A DNA stretch of 64,000 nt from Altererythrobacter sp. CAU 1644 (GTDB lineage: Bacteria > Pseudomonadota > Alphaproteobacteria > Sphingomonadales > Sphingomonadaceae): positions 2,174,352-2,238,351 of the forward strand of contig NZ_CP121106.1 of NCBI RefSeq assembly GCF_029623755.1, read 5' to 3'. A model generated the notes under the pieces. It did not search any database. It saw only the letters and a list, made by a program, of their open reading frames with translations, and was not told the origin of the DNA. Made by a program: the position numbers and the translations under genes. The first letter of the stretch is position 1. Every line of letters begins with the position of its first letter. Positions 40,736-48,863 of this stretch are shown here, piece by piece.

Positions 40736-41511
40736 GTAACAAGGTCGAGACATTCCGGGCGCTGCATGTCCCCGGCGATCCGCTGGTGCTGTTCAACATC
40801 TGGGATGCAGGGAGCGCCCGCGCGGTGGCAGAAGCGGGGGCGAGGGCGATCGCCACCGGCAGCTATGGCGTGGCCGAGGCGCAGGGCTTCAAGGATGGCG
40901 AGACCTTTCCGCTCGACCGCGCGCTGGAGGTGCTGGCGGGCGTACTGCGGGTTACGGACCTGCCTGTCTCGATCGACATGGAATCGGGTTACGGCGGAAC
41001 GGCGGAGGAAGTCGGGCGCTCGGTTGCGCGGGCCTTAGAGGCGGGTGCGGTCGGCATCAATATGGAAGACCGCATGCCGGGCGAGGCCGAACTGATCCCG
41101 GTGGAAGAGCAGGCGCGCCGAGTCAGGGCCGCCGCCGATACGGGCATGTTCGTCAATGCGCGCTGCGACGTGTTTCGCGGCCAGCCGGCCGAGGCGCACG
41201 GGCCGGAACTGGTCGAGGCGACGCTCGAACGCGGGCGGGCCTATGCCGATGCGGGCGCGGGCAGCCTGTTCGTACCTTTCACGACCAATCGCCAATGCAT
41301 CGCGGCGATCTGCGAAGGCTCGCCGCTGCCGGTCAACATCATCTGGACCCCGGCCTCGGCGGGGGGCTACGCCAGCCGGCAGGAACTGGCCGAGCTTGGC
41401 GCCGCGCGGATCAGCCACGGCCACCGGCCCTGGGCGGCGGCGATGGACTGGCTGGCGGAGGCGGCGAAGCTTGTGCTGGACGGAGATGCGCCGCCCTACG
41501 ACGCGGGCTGA
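40732..41511 (+). CDS. Isocitrate lyase/PEP mutase-family protein
   Basis: The 259-residue alpha/beta barrel has FNIWDAGSARAVAEAGARAIATGS, DMESGYGG (metal Asp/Glu) and INMEDR, the metal-binding parts of the oxaloacetate decarboxylase/PEP mutase superfamily. The family's catalytic Cys loop (KKCGH) is not seen. The protein is therefore more likely a carboxy-lyase or phosphonate-type enzyme than isocitrate lyase. It overlaps ada by ATGA. Confidence 0.8.
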   Translation: MSNKVETFRALHVPGDPLVLFNIWDAGSARAVAEAGARAIATGSYGVAEAQGFKDGETFPLDRALEVLAGVLRVTDLPVSIDMESGYGGTAEEVGRSVARALEAGAVGINMEDRMPGEAELIPVEEQARRVRAAADTGMFVNARCDVFRGQPAEAHGPELVEATLERGRAYADAGAGSLFVPFTTNRQCIAAICEGSPLPVNIIWTPASAGGYASRQELAELGAARISHGHRPWAAAMDWLAEAAKLVLDGDAPPYDAG

Positions 41512-41534
41512 ATCTGGACGCGAAATCCTACTCG

Positions 41535-41552
41535 ATGGAACACATGGAACAC
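41535..41552 (+). repeat. Tandem 9-bp duplication ATGGAACAC
   Basis: Two exact copies, 41535-41543 and 41544-41552, lie 24 bp after the lyase-like stop. This is part of the 426-bp non-coding stretch 41512-41937, in which no gene is seen. Confidence 0.7.
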
Positions 41553-41596
41553 GGTCTAAAGGCGAAAAGCCCCTTTCCGTGACTGTAGCGGGGCAA

Positions 41597-41704
41597 AGTG
41601 TCACCCTGCGCGCCGAAGTGTGACTCTACGCGGGGTAGAGTGTCACCTTACATCGCGCGAAGTGTCACCCGCGCATTGCGAAAGTGAGACCCGCGATTGG
41701 CGGG
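41597..41704 (+). repeat. Five AGTGTCAC-type boxes in a 20-22 bp array
   Basis: Boxes start at 41597 (AGTGTCAC), 41617 (AGTGTGAC), 41639 (AGTGTCAC), 41661 (AGTGTCAC) and 41683 (AGTGAGAC). The spacings are 20, 22, 22 and 22 bp, about two helical turns. Three are exact and two have one or two changes. The intervening bases are G/C-rich and only loosely alike (frequent GCG). Ordered protein-binding sites at a transposon end, or a regulatory array, could give this pattern. No ORF covers it convincingly. Confidence 0.75.
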
Positions 41705-41799
41705 TGGTCGGCACCGCGAGATGGCAAAGACAATGGCAAAGAGCGGCATGCACGGTATCGCCTCGCGCCCGTGTAGGAAATGCGCGCACCGCTACACTT

Positions 41800-41879
41800 C
41801 GTCGTTCCCGCGTCGGCGGGAATCCATGGCAAGCCTGCACCGTGGCTAGTCTGGCTCCCCGCTTTCGCGGGGATGACGG
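41800..41879. repeat. 80-bp REP/BIME-like element with inverted termini
   Basis: It opens with CGTCGTTCCCGC and closes with GCGGGGATGACGG, near-complementary ends. The left half folds as TTCCCGC-GTCG-GCGGGAA and the right half as CCCCGC-TTTC-GCGGGG. Dispersed extragenic palindromes with CGTCATTCCCGC ends are frequent in proteobacteria. No second copy is seen in the window. Confidence 0.65.
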
Positions 41880-41937
41880 CAAATTTGGAGATGTCCGCTA
41901 ACGACGCGATTGCGGACATTCTGCTTTAGCTAGAACA

Positions 41938-42150
41938 TCACCGATGCAAAGCGATCCAGACCACGACAAGTAAGCCAAGGACCACCAATTCGTACGGGCA
42001 AAAATTGCCGACCCGGTAGTATGGCAAGTACTTGTCCAAACCATGCCTATCGATGATGATCTCTGCGAATGCGACCCATGCGAGGAACAGCGTTAGAAGG
42101 GAAGAGAACTTCACCAAAAACGGCAGCTGACCGAACTCCATTGTGTCCAT
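41938..42150 (-). CDS. Small membrane protein of unknown function (70 aa)
   Basis: Two hydrophobic helices (VKFSSLLTLFLAWVAFAEIII and ELVVLGLLVVVWIAL) flank a short charged loop. The ATG at 42150 was chosen; the frame opens from 42201 with no better site. GC is near 50%, lower than the core genes. It is divergent from the MerR gene, with 54 bp between, and could be its target. No family is recognised. Confidence 0.55.
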   Translation of the reverse strand: MDTMEFGQLPFLVKFSSLLTLFLAWVAFAEIIIDRHGLDKYLPYYRVGNFCPYELVVLGLLVVVWIALHR

Positions 42151-42204
42151 TTGTAGAAACCTTTCAGTTGATGGACACCCCAGTTGCCACTTAAAGCACA
42201 CTTC

Positions 42205-42570
42205 ATGTCAAGCGGGATAGGGATAGGGCAACTTGCCACGAAGTTAGGGGTAAAACCCTCTGCGATTAGGTATTACGAATCCGAGGGCCTGTTGCCGAGG
42301 CCGGCCAGGCGGTCCGGCAGGCGTATCTACGATATGGAAGACTTGCTTAGGCTCGAAACGATAATAGCTGGCCGAAAGCTGGGCTTCTCGATTTCGAAAT
42401 TGCGCGAACTGGCCGATCTCGATCAGGATGGCAGGAAGGAACTTGCGCACGAGCAGGCATTGTTTTTGCGAACTTCCATCGCCGAGCTATCGGTTCTAGC
42501 CGACAAGTTGGAAGCGCTTTCCGGTTGCGATTGCTCGACGCAGGCGAAATGCCTGGTCGCCGATATCTAG
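42205..42570 (+). CDS. MerR-family transcriptional regulator
   Basis: The 121-residue protein has the MerR N-terminal helix-turn-helix (IGIGQLATKLGVKPSAIRYYESEGLL), a dimer helix and a C-terminal effector site rich in Cys: CDCSTQAKC. A CxC...C set suggests sensing of a soft metal ion or redox state, as in CueR or SoxR. Sequence is too short to say which. ATG 42205 begins the HTH; weak site. Composition is less GC-rich than neighbours. Confidence 0.8.
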   Translation: MSSGIGIGQLATKLGVKPSAIRYYESEGLLPRPARRSGRRIYDMEDLLRLETIIAGRKLGFSISKLRELADLDQDGRKELAHEQALFLRTSIAELSVLADKLEALSGCDCSTQAKCLVADI

Positions 42571-42606
42571 CGAAGTCCGCTTGCCACCCAAAAGCAGACC
42601 TGCACC

Positions 42607-43239
42607 TCAATCCAGTTTCGGCGGCATTCCCGGTTCGGCCTTGGCCATCGCGCGCTGGTAGGCCTCGCGCTCGCCGATCCGGTTCAGGTACGCCTGCAAA
42701 TTGGGCATCCCCTCGATGTTCATCCCGCTCATCGCGCGGCTGGTGGTGAGCTGGAAGCCCATCATGATGTCGGCCGTGGTGAGCTGCGACCCGCCGAAAT
42801 AGTCGGCCTCGCCCAGCCGCTTCTCGACGATCGCCCAGCCTTTCTGCACCCGGTCGGCGACGAAGGGCGGCAGTTCCTTGGCGCCCATGAAGTTCGCCAC
42901 CAGCGCCATCATGCCGTTGGTCATGAAGGTCGCATTGGCCCAGTGGTAATAGAACAGGTGGTCGGCGAAATCGGGGTGGTTCTTGTCGGGGATCAGCCCG
43001 CGGTCGCCATATTGCGCCACGATCCAGTCGATGATCGCGCCGCTCTCGCCAAGCACGAATTCGCCATCGGTGATCACCGGGGCGATGCCCATCGGGTGCA
43101 GCGCCTTGTACTCGTCGGGTGCCAACCGGTTGTCCTCGCGGCGGTTGTAGAGCTTGACCTCGTAGTCGATGCCCATTTCCTCGCACAGCCAGACGATGCG
43201 TTCGGATTGCGACAGGCGCAGGTGGTGGACGGTCAGCAT
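42607..43239 (-). CDS. Glutathione S-transferase family protein
   Basis: The 210-residue protein has a thioredoxin-like N-terminal domain (LTVHHLRLSQSERIVWLCEEMGI, with the PVITDGEFVLGESGAII glutathione-binding stretch) and an all-helical C-terminal domain with LTTADIMMGF. The N-terminal LSQSERI may supply the active-site Ser. It lies 13 bp after the photolyase gene on the same strand and may share its transcript. Substrate is not evident. Confidence 0.85.
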   Translation of the reverse strand: MLTVHHLRLSQSERIVWLCEEMGIDYEVKLYNRREDNRLAPDEYKALHPMGIAPVITDGEFVLGESGAIIDWIVAQYGDRGLIPDKNHPDFADHLFYYHWANATFMTNGMMALVANFMGAKELPPFVADRVQKGWAIVEKRLGEADYFGGSQLTTADIMMGFQLTTSRAMSGMNIEGMPNLQAYLNRIGEREAYQRAMAKAEPGMPPKLD

Positions 43240-43252
43240 GGCATGGCTCTCC

Positions 43253-44824
43253 CTAGGAATATCTCGCCCAACCCTTGCTGGCGGGCGTCAATGAGTCGAG
43301 GAATTTCTCCGCGCTCGCCAGATATTCGCGCTGTTTCGCTTCGCCCATCCGGTCCCAATTGGCGTAAATCCGCCCGATCCGGTGGTTGCTTTCGAGCTTG
43401 TCGCGGTGGCGATGAATGAAATGCCAGTAGAGCGGGTTGAAGGGGCAGGCGCCGTCGCCGGTCTTCTTTGAGACCGAGTAGCGGCAACCTTTGCAGTAAT
43501 CGCTCATCTTGTTGATGTAATTGCCCGAGGCGGCATAGGGCTTGGTCGCGAGTATCCCGCCATCGGCATAGAGGATCATGCCGACCACGTTGGGCATTTC
43601 GACCCATTCATAGGCATCGGCATAGACCGCGAGATACCAGTCCTGCACCTGGCGCGGGTCGATCCCGGCGAGCAGGGCGAAATTGCCGAGCACCATCAGC
43701 CGCTGGATGTGATGGGCATGGGCATTGTCGCGCGTCGAGCGCACGCAATCGGCCATGCAGCGCATGTCGGTTTCGCCGGTCCAGTAGAACTCGGGCAGGC
43801 TACGCTGGGCATTGAGCGCATTGCGGCGCTCAAGATCGGGCATGAAGTACCAGTAGAAGCCGCGGACATATTCGCGCCAGCCGATGATCTGGCGGATGAA
43901 GCCCTCGACCGAATTGAGCGGCGCCTTGCTATCCCGGTAGGCTTGCTCGGCGCGCTGGCACAGTTCGAGCGGGTCGAGCAGCCCGAGATTGATGCTGGTC
44001 GAGAGCATCGAGTGGTAGAGGTCGTCCTGCCCGTGGACCATCGCGTCCTGATAGGGACCGAACTGTTCGATCCGCTCTGCGAAGAAGGCATCGGCGGCTT
44101 GCTCGGCCTCGGCGCGGGTGACCGGCCAAGCGAATTTCTCCAGCGAGCCGAAGTGGTCGGGGAATTTCTCCTCGACCAGTTTGATGCAGTCGCGCGTGAT
44201 TTCGTCGGGTTCGAACAGCGGGCGCGGCGGCGGGGCCAGATCGCCGTCGGGGCTCTCGCGGTTCCGCTTGTCGTAATTCCACTCTCCGCCAGTCGGCTTG
44301 CCATCGTCCATCAGCAGGCCGGTTTTCTTGCGCATTTCGCGATAGAAATATTCCATCGTCAGGTGGTCGCGCCCATCGGCCCAGTCGCGAAACTCATCGT
44401 GGCTGCACAGGAAGCGGTCGTCGGGGAAGATCTCGACGTCGCAGGCGAACTTGTCGGGCCATTCCTCGAGCGCCTGCAGGACCCGCCATTCGCCCGCCCC
44501 GACCACATGGATCGCGCGGGGATCGTGGCGCTCGACCGCGCGCGCGACCTCACCGGTGAAGCTGCCCGAGTTGTCCGCATCGGTCAGCCTGACATAGTCG
44601 ACGTTCCAACCGGCAGCTGCCAGCTCGGCGGCGAAGTGGCGCATGGCGGAGAAGATCAGCGCGATCTTCTGCTTGTGGTGCTTGACGTAAGTTGCCTCGT
44701 CCCAGACCTCCATCAGCAGGATGACGGTGTCGTCCTTCGCGCGCCCGCGCAGGCTCGCGAGCGTGCGGGTCAACTGGTCGCCAAGGATGGGGACGAGGAT
44801 GGGCTTGTCGGGGGAACCGGGCAT
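43253..44824 (-). CDS. phrB: Fe-S bacterial (6-4) photolyase / cryptochrome (PhrB class)
   Basis: The 523-residue protein has PhrB-type features: an N-terminal Rossmann antenna domain (LVPILGDQLTRTLASL) and a helical FAD domain. Cys356, Cys444, Cys447 and Cys460 match the spacing of the [4Fe-4S] ligands of Agrobacterium PhrB (88, 3 and 13 residues). The enzyme repairs (6-4) photoproducts with light; members use DMRL and FAD. The WHFIHRHRDKLESNHR tail near the cluster also fits. It lies between an azoreductase and a GST gene. Symbol is by family. Confidence 0.9.
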   Translation of the reverse strand: MPGSPDKPILVPILGDQLTRTLASLRGRAKDDTVILLMEVWDEATYVKHHKQKIALIFSAMRHFAAELAAAGWNVDYVRLTDADNSGSFTGEVARAVERHDPRAIHVVGAGEWRVLQALEEWPDKFACDVEIFPDDRFLCSHDEFRDWADGRDHLTMEYFYREMRKKTGLLMDDGKPTGGEWNYDKRNRESPDGDLAPPPRPLFEPDEITRDCIKLVEEKFPDHFGSLEKFAWPVTRAEAEQAADAFFAERIEQFGPYQDAMVHGQDDLYHSMLSTSINLGLLDPLELCQRAEQAYRDSKAPLNSVEGFIRQIIGWREYVRGFYWYFMPDLERRNALNAQRSLPEFYWTGETDMRCMADCVRSTRDNAHAHHIQRLMVLGNFALLAGIDPRQVQDWYLAVYADAYEWVEMPNVVGMILYADGGILATKPYAASGNYINKMSDYCKGCRYSVSKKTGDGACPFNPLYWHFIHRHRDKLESNHRIGRIYANWDRMGEAKQREYLASAEKFLDSLTPASKGWARYS

Positions 44825-44858
44825 TGCTCAACCAATGCCCGGCTGCCCGTTCGGTGCC

Positions 44859-45455
44859 TCAAAGCCTGGCGATTTCGCCCTTGGCCGCGGCGAATTCCGC
44901 CTCGATGGCCTCCGGCCCGAAGCCCGCCTTCTCGACGCGGATGAAGGTCAGATCGTCGACGCCGATGAATTCGAGGAAGGTCTTGAGCAGGCTTTCCTGG
45001 TTCTCGGCCATGGTGCCGTTTTCGTAGGCGCCGCCGCGGGCGGAGGCGATCACGACCTTGCGGCCGCCGGCGAGGCCTTCGGGGCCTTTCTCGGAATATT
45101 TGAAGGTGACGCCGGGGACGCCGAGGCGGTCGAGCCATGCCTTGAGCTGGCTCGGGATCGAGAAATTGTACATCGGCGCACCGATCACCACCACGTCGGA
45201 GGCGAGGAACTCGTCAAGCACGGCGCGCTGGGCGGGATAGGCGGCCCGGACTGCCTCTTCGTGGGTCTCGGTCGGTGTACGGATCGCCTTGGTGGTGATC
45301 GGATCGATGTGGGGCAGGGGTTCGGAAACGAGGTCGCGAGTGACGATTTGCGCCTCTGGGTTTTTGGCGGCGTAGTGATCGGTGATCATCTGCGTCAGGC
45401 GGCGCGAGATCGACTGTTCGCCGGTCGTGGCGCTATCAATGCGAAGGATTTGCAT
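44859..45455 (-). CDS. azoR: FMN-dependent NADH-azoreductase
   Basis: The 198-residue flavodoxin-like enzyme has QILRIDSATTGEQSISRRL, MYNFSIPSQLKAWLD and the glycine-rich SARGGAYENG loop that binds FMN. AzoR reduces azo compounds and quinones and is tied to thiol and electrophile stress. It is divergent from an HxlR regulator, with 41 bp between starts. That regulator class often controls such reductases. Confidence 0.88.
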   Translation of the reverse strand: MQILRIDSATTGEQSISRRLTQMITDHYAAKNPEAQIVTRDLVSEPLPHIDPITTKAIRTPTETHEEAVRAAYPAQRAVLDEFLASDVVVIGAPMYNFSIPSQLKAWLDRLGVPGVTFKYSEKGPEGLAGGRKVVIASARGGAYENGTMAENQESLLKTFLEFIGVDDLTFIRVEKAGFGPEAIEAEFAAAKGEIARL

Positions 45456-45463
45456 ATTCGGTA

Positions 45464-45491
45464 CTCCATAGTTACTTTCGATAACCTGGAG
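45464..45491. promoter_or_regulatory. HxlR-type operator candidate between azoR and its regulator
   Basis: CTCCATAGTTA (45464-45474) and TAACCTGGAG (45482-45491) form a near-perfect inverted repeat around a 7-nt centre. It covers nearly all of the 41-bp intergenic region and includes the GGAGG site of the regulator. Dimeric YodB/HxlR factors bind such repeats. Confidence 0.6.
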
Positions 45492-45496
45492 GCCAT

Positions 45497-45931
45497 ATGG
45501 ATACTGCTACACGGAACGCGCAAGAAGGCACTTTCTTGTCCGATAGGAACACCGGTGTGACCATGCATGTCCCGGACCAGCCCAGTTGCCGCGCGGTGAA
45601 CGACGTCCTTTCGCGCATTGGCGACAAGTGGTCGGTGCGCGTGGTGATGAGCCTTGCCAGGGGCTCGAAGCGCTTCAACGAATTGCGGCGCGAGATCGAC
45701 AGCATCTCGCAGCGGATGCTGACCCGCACGCTGCGCGCGCTCGAACGCGACGGGTTGGTCGACCGGACCGTGACGCCCACGGTCCCGCCGCGCGTGGACT
45801 ACGCGCTTACCTCGCTCGGCGCATCGCTGACCGGGCCGGTTGCGATGCTCGGCGAATGGGCGATGGACAATATCGGGGCGATCGAAACCGCGCGCAGCCA
45901 GTTCGACGCGGCCGAGGCAGACGCCTGCTGA
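45497..45931 (+). CDS. HxlR-family winged-helix regulator
   Basis: The 144-residue protein has the HxlR pattern CRAVNDVLSRIGDKWSVRVVMSLARGSKRFNELRREIDSISQRMLTRTLRALERDGLVDRT. The N-terminal Cys in QPSCRAV corresponds to the redox-sensing Cys of YodB/CatR, so quinone or diamide sensing is plausible. It is divergent from azoR and probably represses it and itself. ATG 45497 has GGAGG 4 nt upstream. The stop directly abuts that of priA. Confidence 0.85.
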   Translation: MDTATRNAQEGTFLSDRNTGVTMHVPDQPSCRAVNDVLSRIGDKWSVRVVMSLARGSKRFNELRREIDSISQRMLTRTLRALERDGLVDRTVTPTVPPRVDYALTSLGASLTGPVAMLGEWAMDNIGAIETARSQFDAAEADAC

Positions 45932-48097
45932 TCAGACGAAGCTGTAGGGGTCGATATCCACGCCGACGCGGACCCCGGGCGCGAAGTTCTGGGTGCCGAT
46001 CCAGCGCATGATGATCTTCTGCAATTCGACGCTGCGGCGGGCGTTGACGAGGAATCGATAGCGATAGCGCCCCCGCAGCAGGGCGAGCGGGGCAGGAGCG
46101 GGGCCGAGGATCATCAGGTCGTCCTCGTTCGGGCGGCTATCGCCAAGCCGATTGGCGGCCTCGCGCGCCTCCTTGTCATCCTCGGCGGAGATGATGATGG
46201 CTGCCCAGCGGCCGAAGGGCGGGGCACCGACCATCCGCCGTGCCTCGGTCTCGGCTTCGTAGAAGGCGTCGCGGTCGCCCTCCGCCAGCGCAGCGATCAC
46301 CGCGGCGGTCGGGTGTCGGGTCTGGATCAGCACTTCGCCGGGTTTCGAACCGCGCCCTGCGCGTCCGGCGACCTGCGCCACCTGCTGATAGGTGCGCTCG
46401 CCCGCGCGCAGGTCTCCGCCCTCGAGGCCGAGGTCGGCATCGACCACGCCCACCAGCGTCAGTTCGGGAAAATGGAAGCCCTTGGTCACGAGCTGGGTGC
46501 CGACGATAATGTCGATCGCGCCCGCTTCGGCCTCGGCGATGAACTGCGCGGCGCGTTCGGGCGAATTGAGCGTGTCGGAAGTGGCGATGGCGACGCGCGC
46601 TTCGGGAAACAGCTCGGCTACCTCGTCGGCGATGCGCTCGACCCCGGGACCGCAGGCGACGAGGCAATCGGGTTCACCGCATTCGGGGCAGGTCGCAGGC
46701 GGCGTCGTCTCGTGCCCGCAGTGATGGCAGGCGAGACGCTGCGAGAGGCGGTGCTCGACCAGCCAGGCGCTGCAATTGGGGCATTTGAAGCGGAACCCGC
46801 AATTGCGGCACAGCGTCAGCGGTGCAAAGCCGCGCCGGTTGAGGAACAGCAATGACTGCTCGCCCTTGGCCAGCCGGTCCTCAAGCGCTTCAACCAGTCG
46901 CGGGGCGAGCCAGCGACCCGATCCGGGCTTTTCCTCGGTCAGGTCGACAGTGTCGATGCTGGGCAATTCGGCCCCGCCGAACCGGCTCGGCAAATCGAGC
47001 TTCTCGTAGATGCCGCTCTCGGCCATCTGCAGGCTCTCGAGTGCAGGCGTGGCGCTGGCGAGCACCACGGGGAAACCTTCGAAGCGCGCACGCATCACCG
47101 AAACGTCGCGGGCGTTGTAGCGCACGCCGTCGTCCTGCTTGAAGCTCACCTCGTGCGCCTCGTCGACCACGATCAGGCCGAGGTAGCGATAGGGCAGGAA
47201 CAGCGCCGAACGCGCACCCACGACGACTTGCGCCGTGCCTTCGCTGATCGCGCGCCAGGCGCGGCGGCGCTCGGTCGATTTCAGCGAGCTGTGCCACAGC
47301 ACCGGAGGCGCGCCGAAGCGATGCTCGAACCGCTTGAGGAAATTCTCGGTCAGCGCGATTTCGGGCAGCAGCACCAGCACCTGCCGCCCCTGGCGGATCG
47401 ATTCGGCGACTGGTTCGAAATAGGTTTCGGTCTTGCCCGATCCGGTCACACCGTCGAGCAGGAAGGGCGCGAATTTCCGCGCCCGGACCGCTTCGACCAG
47501 CCGGTCGGCGACCTCGCGCTGGTCGGGCGAGAGTTCGGGCAGGTCGTGGTCTGGATCGGCAGGCTCGAACGGGCGGTCGATAGCCACCGTCACCGGCTCG
47601 ATCGCGCCCTGGCCCACGAGCCCGCGCAAGACGCCCTCCGACACCCCGGCTATCCCCGCCAGCTCGCGAATCGTCGCCTGCTCGCCTTCGAGCGCTGCCA
47701 TTGCGAGCTCGCGCTGCGGCGTCATCCGCTCCGGCATTCCGCCCGACAGCCGGTATTCGGTCATTGTGGCGGGGCCATTGAGCGCGCCGCCCGAAGAAAT
47801 CACCATGCGTGCGACTGCGCTCATCGGCGCGCAATAATAGTCGGCAGTCCATTCGACGAGGCGGCGCAGCGGCGCCGACAGCGGCGGCACCGGCATCAGT
47901 TCGAGCAGCGGGCGCAGCTTGCTGTCAGGAACGTCGTTTGCAGGAAGCCGTTCTTCCTCCCAAACGATACCCGTGATCTGGCGCGGACCGAGCGGGGCGA
48001 GCACGACCGAACCCGGCTCGACCCGCATGCCCTCGGGCACACGGTAGTCGAGCGCGCCGAGCGCGGCGTTGAAAACAAGGAGTCGGACGCGGTTCAT
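45932..48097 (-). CDS. priA: Primosomal protein N' (replication restart helicase)
   Basis: The 721-residue protein has an N-terminal 3'-DNA-binding domain (RVLVF-like RVRLLVFNAALGALDYRVPEG), Walker A DGVTGSGKT, DEAH (VDEAHE), GFHFPELTLVGVVDADLGL and the zinc region CRNCGFRFKCPNC...CHHCGHETTPPATCPECGEPDC. PriA restarts stalled forks. ATG 48097 was chosen because the homologous region begins there. The frame continues upstream without similarity. Confidence 0.97.
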   Translation of the reverse strand: MNRVRLLVFNAALGALDYRVPEGMRVEPGSVVLAPLGPRQITGIVWEEERLPANDVPDSKLRPLLELMPVPPLSAPLRRLVEWTADYYCAPMSAVARMVISSGGALNGPATMTEYRLSGGMPERMTPQRELAMAALEGEQATIRELAGIAGVSEGVLRGLVGQGAIEPVTVAIDRPFEPADPDHDLPELSPDQREVADRLVEAVRARKFAPFLLDGVTGSGKTETYFEPVAESIRQGRQVLVLLPEIALTENFLKRFEHRFGAPPVLWHSSLKSTERRRAWRAISEGTAQVVVGARSALFLPYRYLGLIVVDEAHEVSFKQDDGVRYNARDVSVMRARFEGFPVVLASATPALESLQMAESGIYEKLDLPSRFGGAELPSIDTVDLTEEKPGSGRWLAPRLVEALEDRLAKGEQSLLFLNRRGFAPLTLCRNCGFRFKCPNCSAWLVEHRLSQRLACHHCGHETTPPATCPECGEPDCLVACGPGVERIADEVAELFPEARVAIATSDTLNSPERAAQFIAEAEAGAIDIIVGTQLVTKGFHFPELTLVGVVDADLGLEGGDLRAGERTYQQVAQVAGRAGRGSKPGEVLIQTRHPTAAVIAALAEGDRDAFYEAETEARRMVGAPPFGRWAAIIISAEDDKEAREAANRLGDSRPNEDDLMILGPAPAPLALLRGRYRYRFLVNARRSVELQKIIMRWIGTQNFAPGVRVGVDIDPYSFV

Positions 48098-48155
48098 CTG
48101 CCGCGCCACATATGAGTGCCGCATGGTGGAAACGGCAAGTGAAGGAGAACAGGAA

Positions 48156-48863
48156 ATGTCCCGATTTTTGACCCAGTCCGCCGCCAGACCGATTGGGCGC
48201 CGCAGCGTTATTGCCGGTGCGCTGGCGGGTGGCGCCATGCTGGCGCTGCCAGCCTGCAGCAGTCTCCCCGGCTTCAGCTTCACCGATGCGATCCGCCGGA
48301 TGCTGCTGCTGTCGAGCGAGCGCGCCTTCGCCCGCCTGACCGCGCCGGACGGCTATTGGGACCAGCAGGTCGGACGCGTCGGGCTTGGCAATCTGCTCGG
48401 CACGCGCGGCGATGTGCTGACCCGCATCCTCACCTCGGCGCTGTTCAAGGACCGCCTTGAGGACGCCTTTGCCGATATCGCGATCGAGGGATCGGAGCGT
48501 GCCGCTCCGGTGGTCGCCGACGCGGTGCGCGTGATCGGCTTCGAGAACGCGGTCGACCTGGTGCGCGGCGGTCCGCGCGCGGCCACCAGCTTCCTGCGCG
48601 GCGAAATGGGCGGGCGCTTGATCGAGGCGATGGTGCCCGAGCTTGGTCGCGCGATCGAGATCGCCTCCGACCCGCTCGTCGGCCAGCTGATCGACGCAGC
48701 CGCCGGGACGAACATCAGCGGCATCGCCAACCGCCTCGCAGGCAATATCAACGATTCGATCTGGGACGAGATGGGCTTCGAGGAAGAACAGATCCGCGCC
48801 AATCCGCGCGAAACGCGCGATCCGGTGATTATCGGCGTGTTCGGCGCGGGAAGCGTGATCTAG
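48156..48863 (+). CDS. DUF4197 lipoprotein
   Basis: The 235-residue product has a twin-basic lipoprotein signal ending in the lipobox LPAC (residue about 35). Repeats such as GLGNLLGTRGDVLTRILTSALFKDRLEDAFADIAIEGS fit DUF4197, which is mostly helical and of unknown function. It is divergent from priA. Its stop overlaps the convergent beta-lactamase-like gene by four bases (CTAG). ATG 48156 has GAAGGAGAACAGG before it. Confidence 0.8.
   Translation: MSRFLTQSAARPIGRRSVIAGALAGGAMLALPACSSLPGFSFTDAIRRMLLLSSERAFARLTAPDGYWDQQVGRVGLGNLLGTRGDVLTRILTSALFKDRLEDAFADIAIEGSERAAPVVADAVRVIGFENAVDLVRGGPRAATSFLRGEMGGRLIEAMVPELGRAIEIASDPLVGQLIDAAAGTNISGIANRLAGNINDSIWDEMGFEEEQIRANPRETRDPVIIGVFGAGSVI

Noticed and set aside
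41597-41704. CRISPR-like reading of the repeat array
   Set aside because: Only 8-bp boxes recur at 20-22 bp spacing, repeats are not 24-37 bp, and no cas gene is near.
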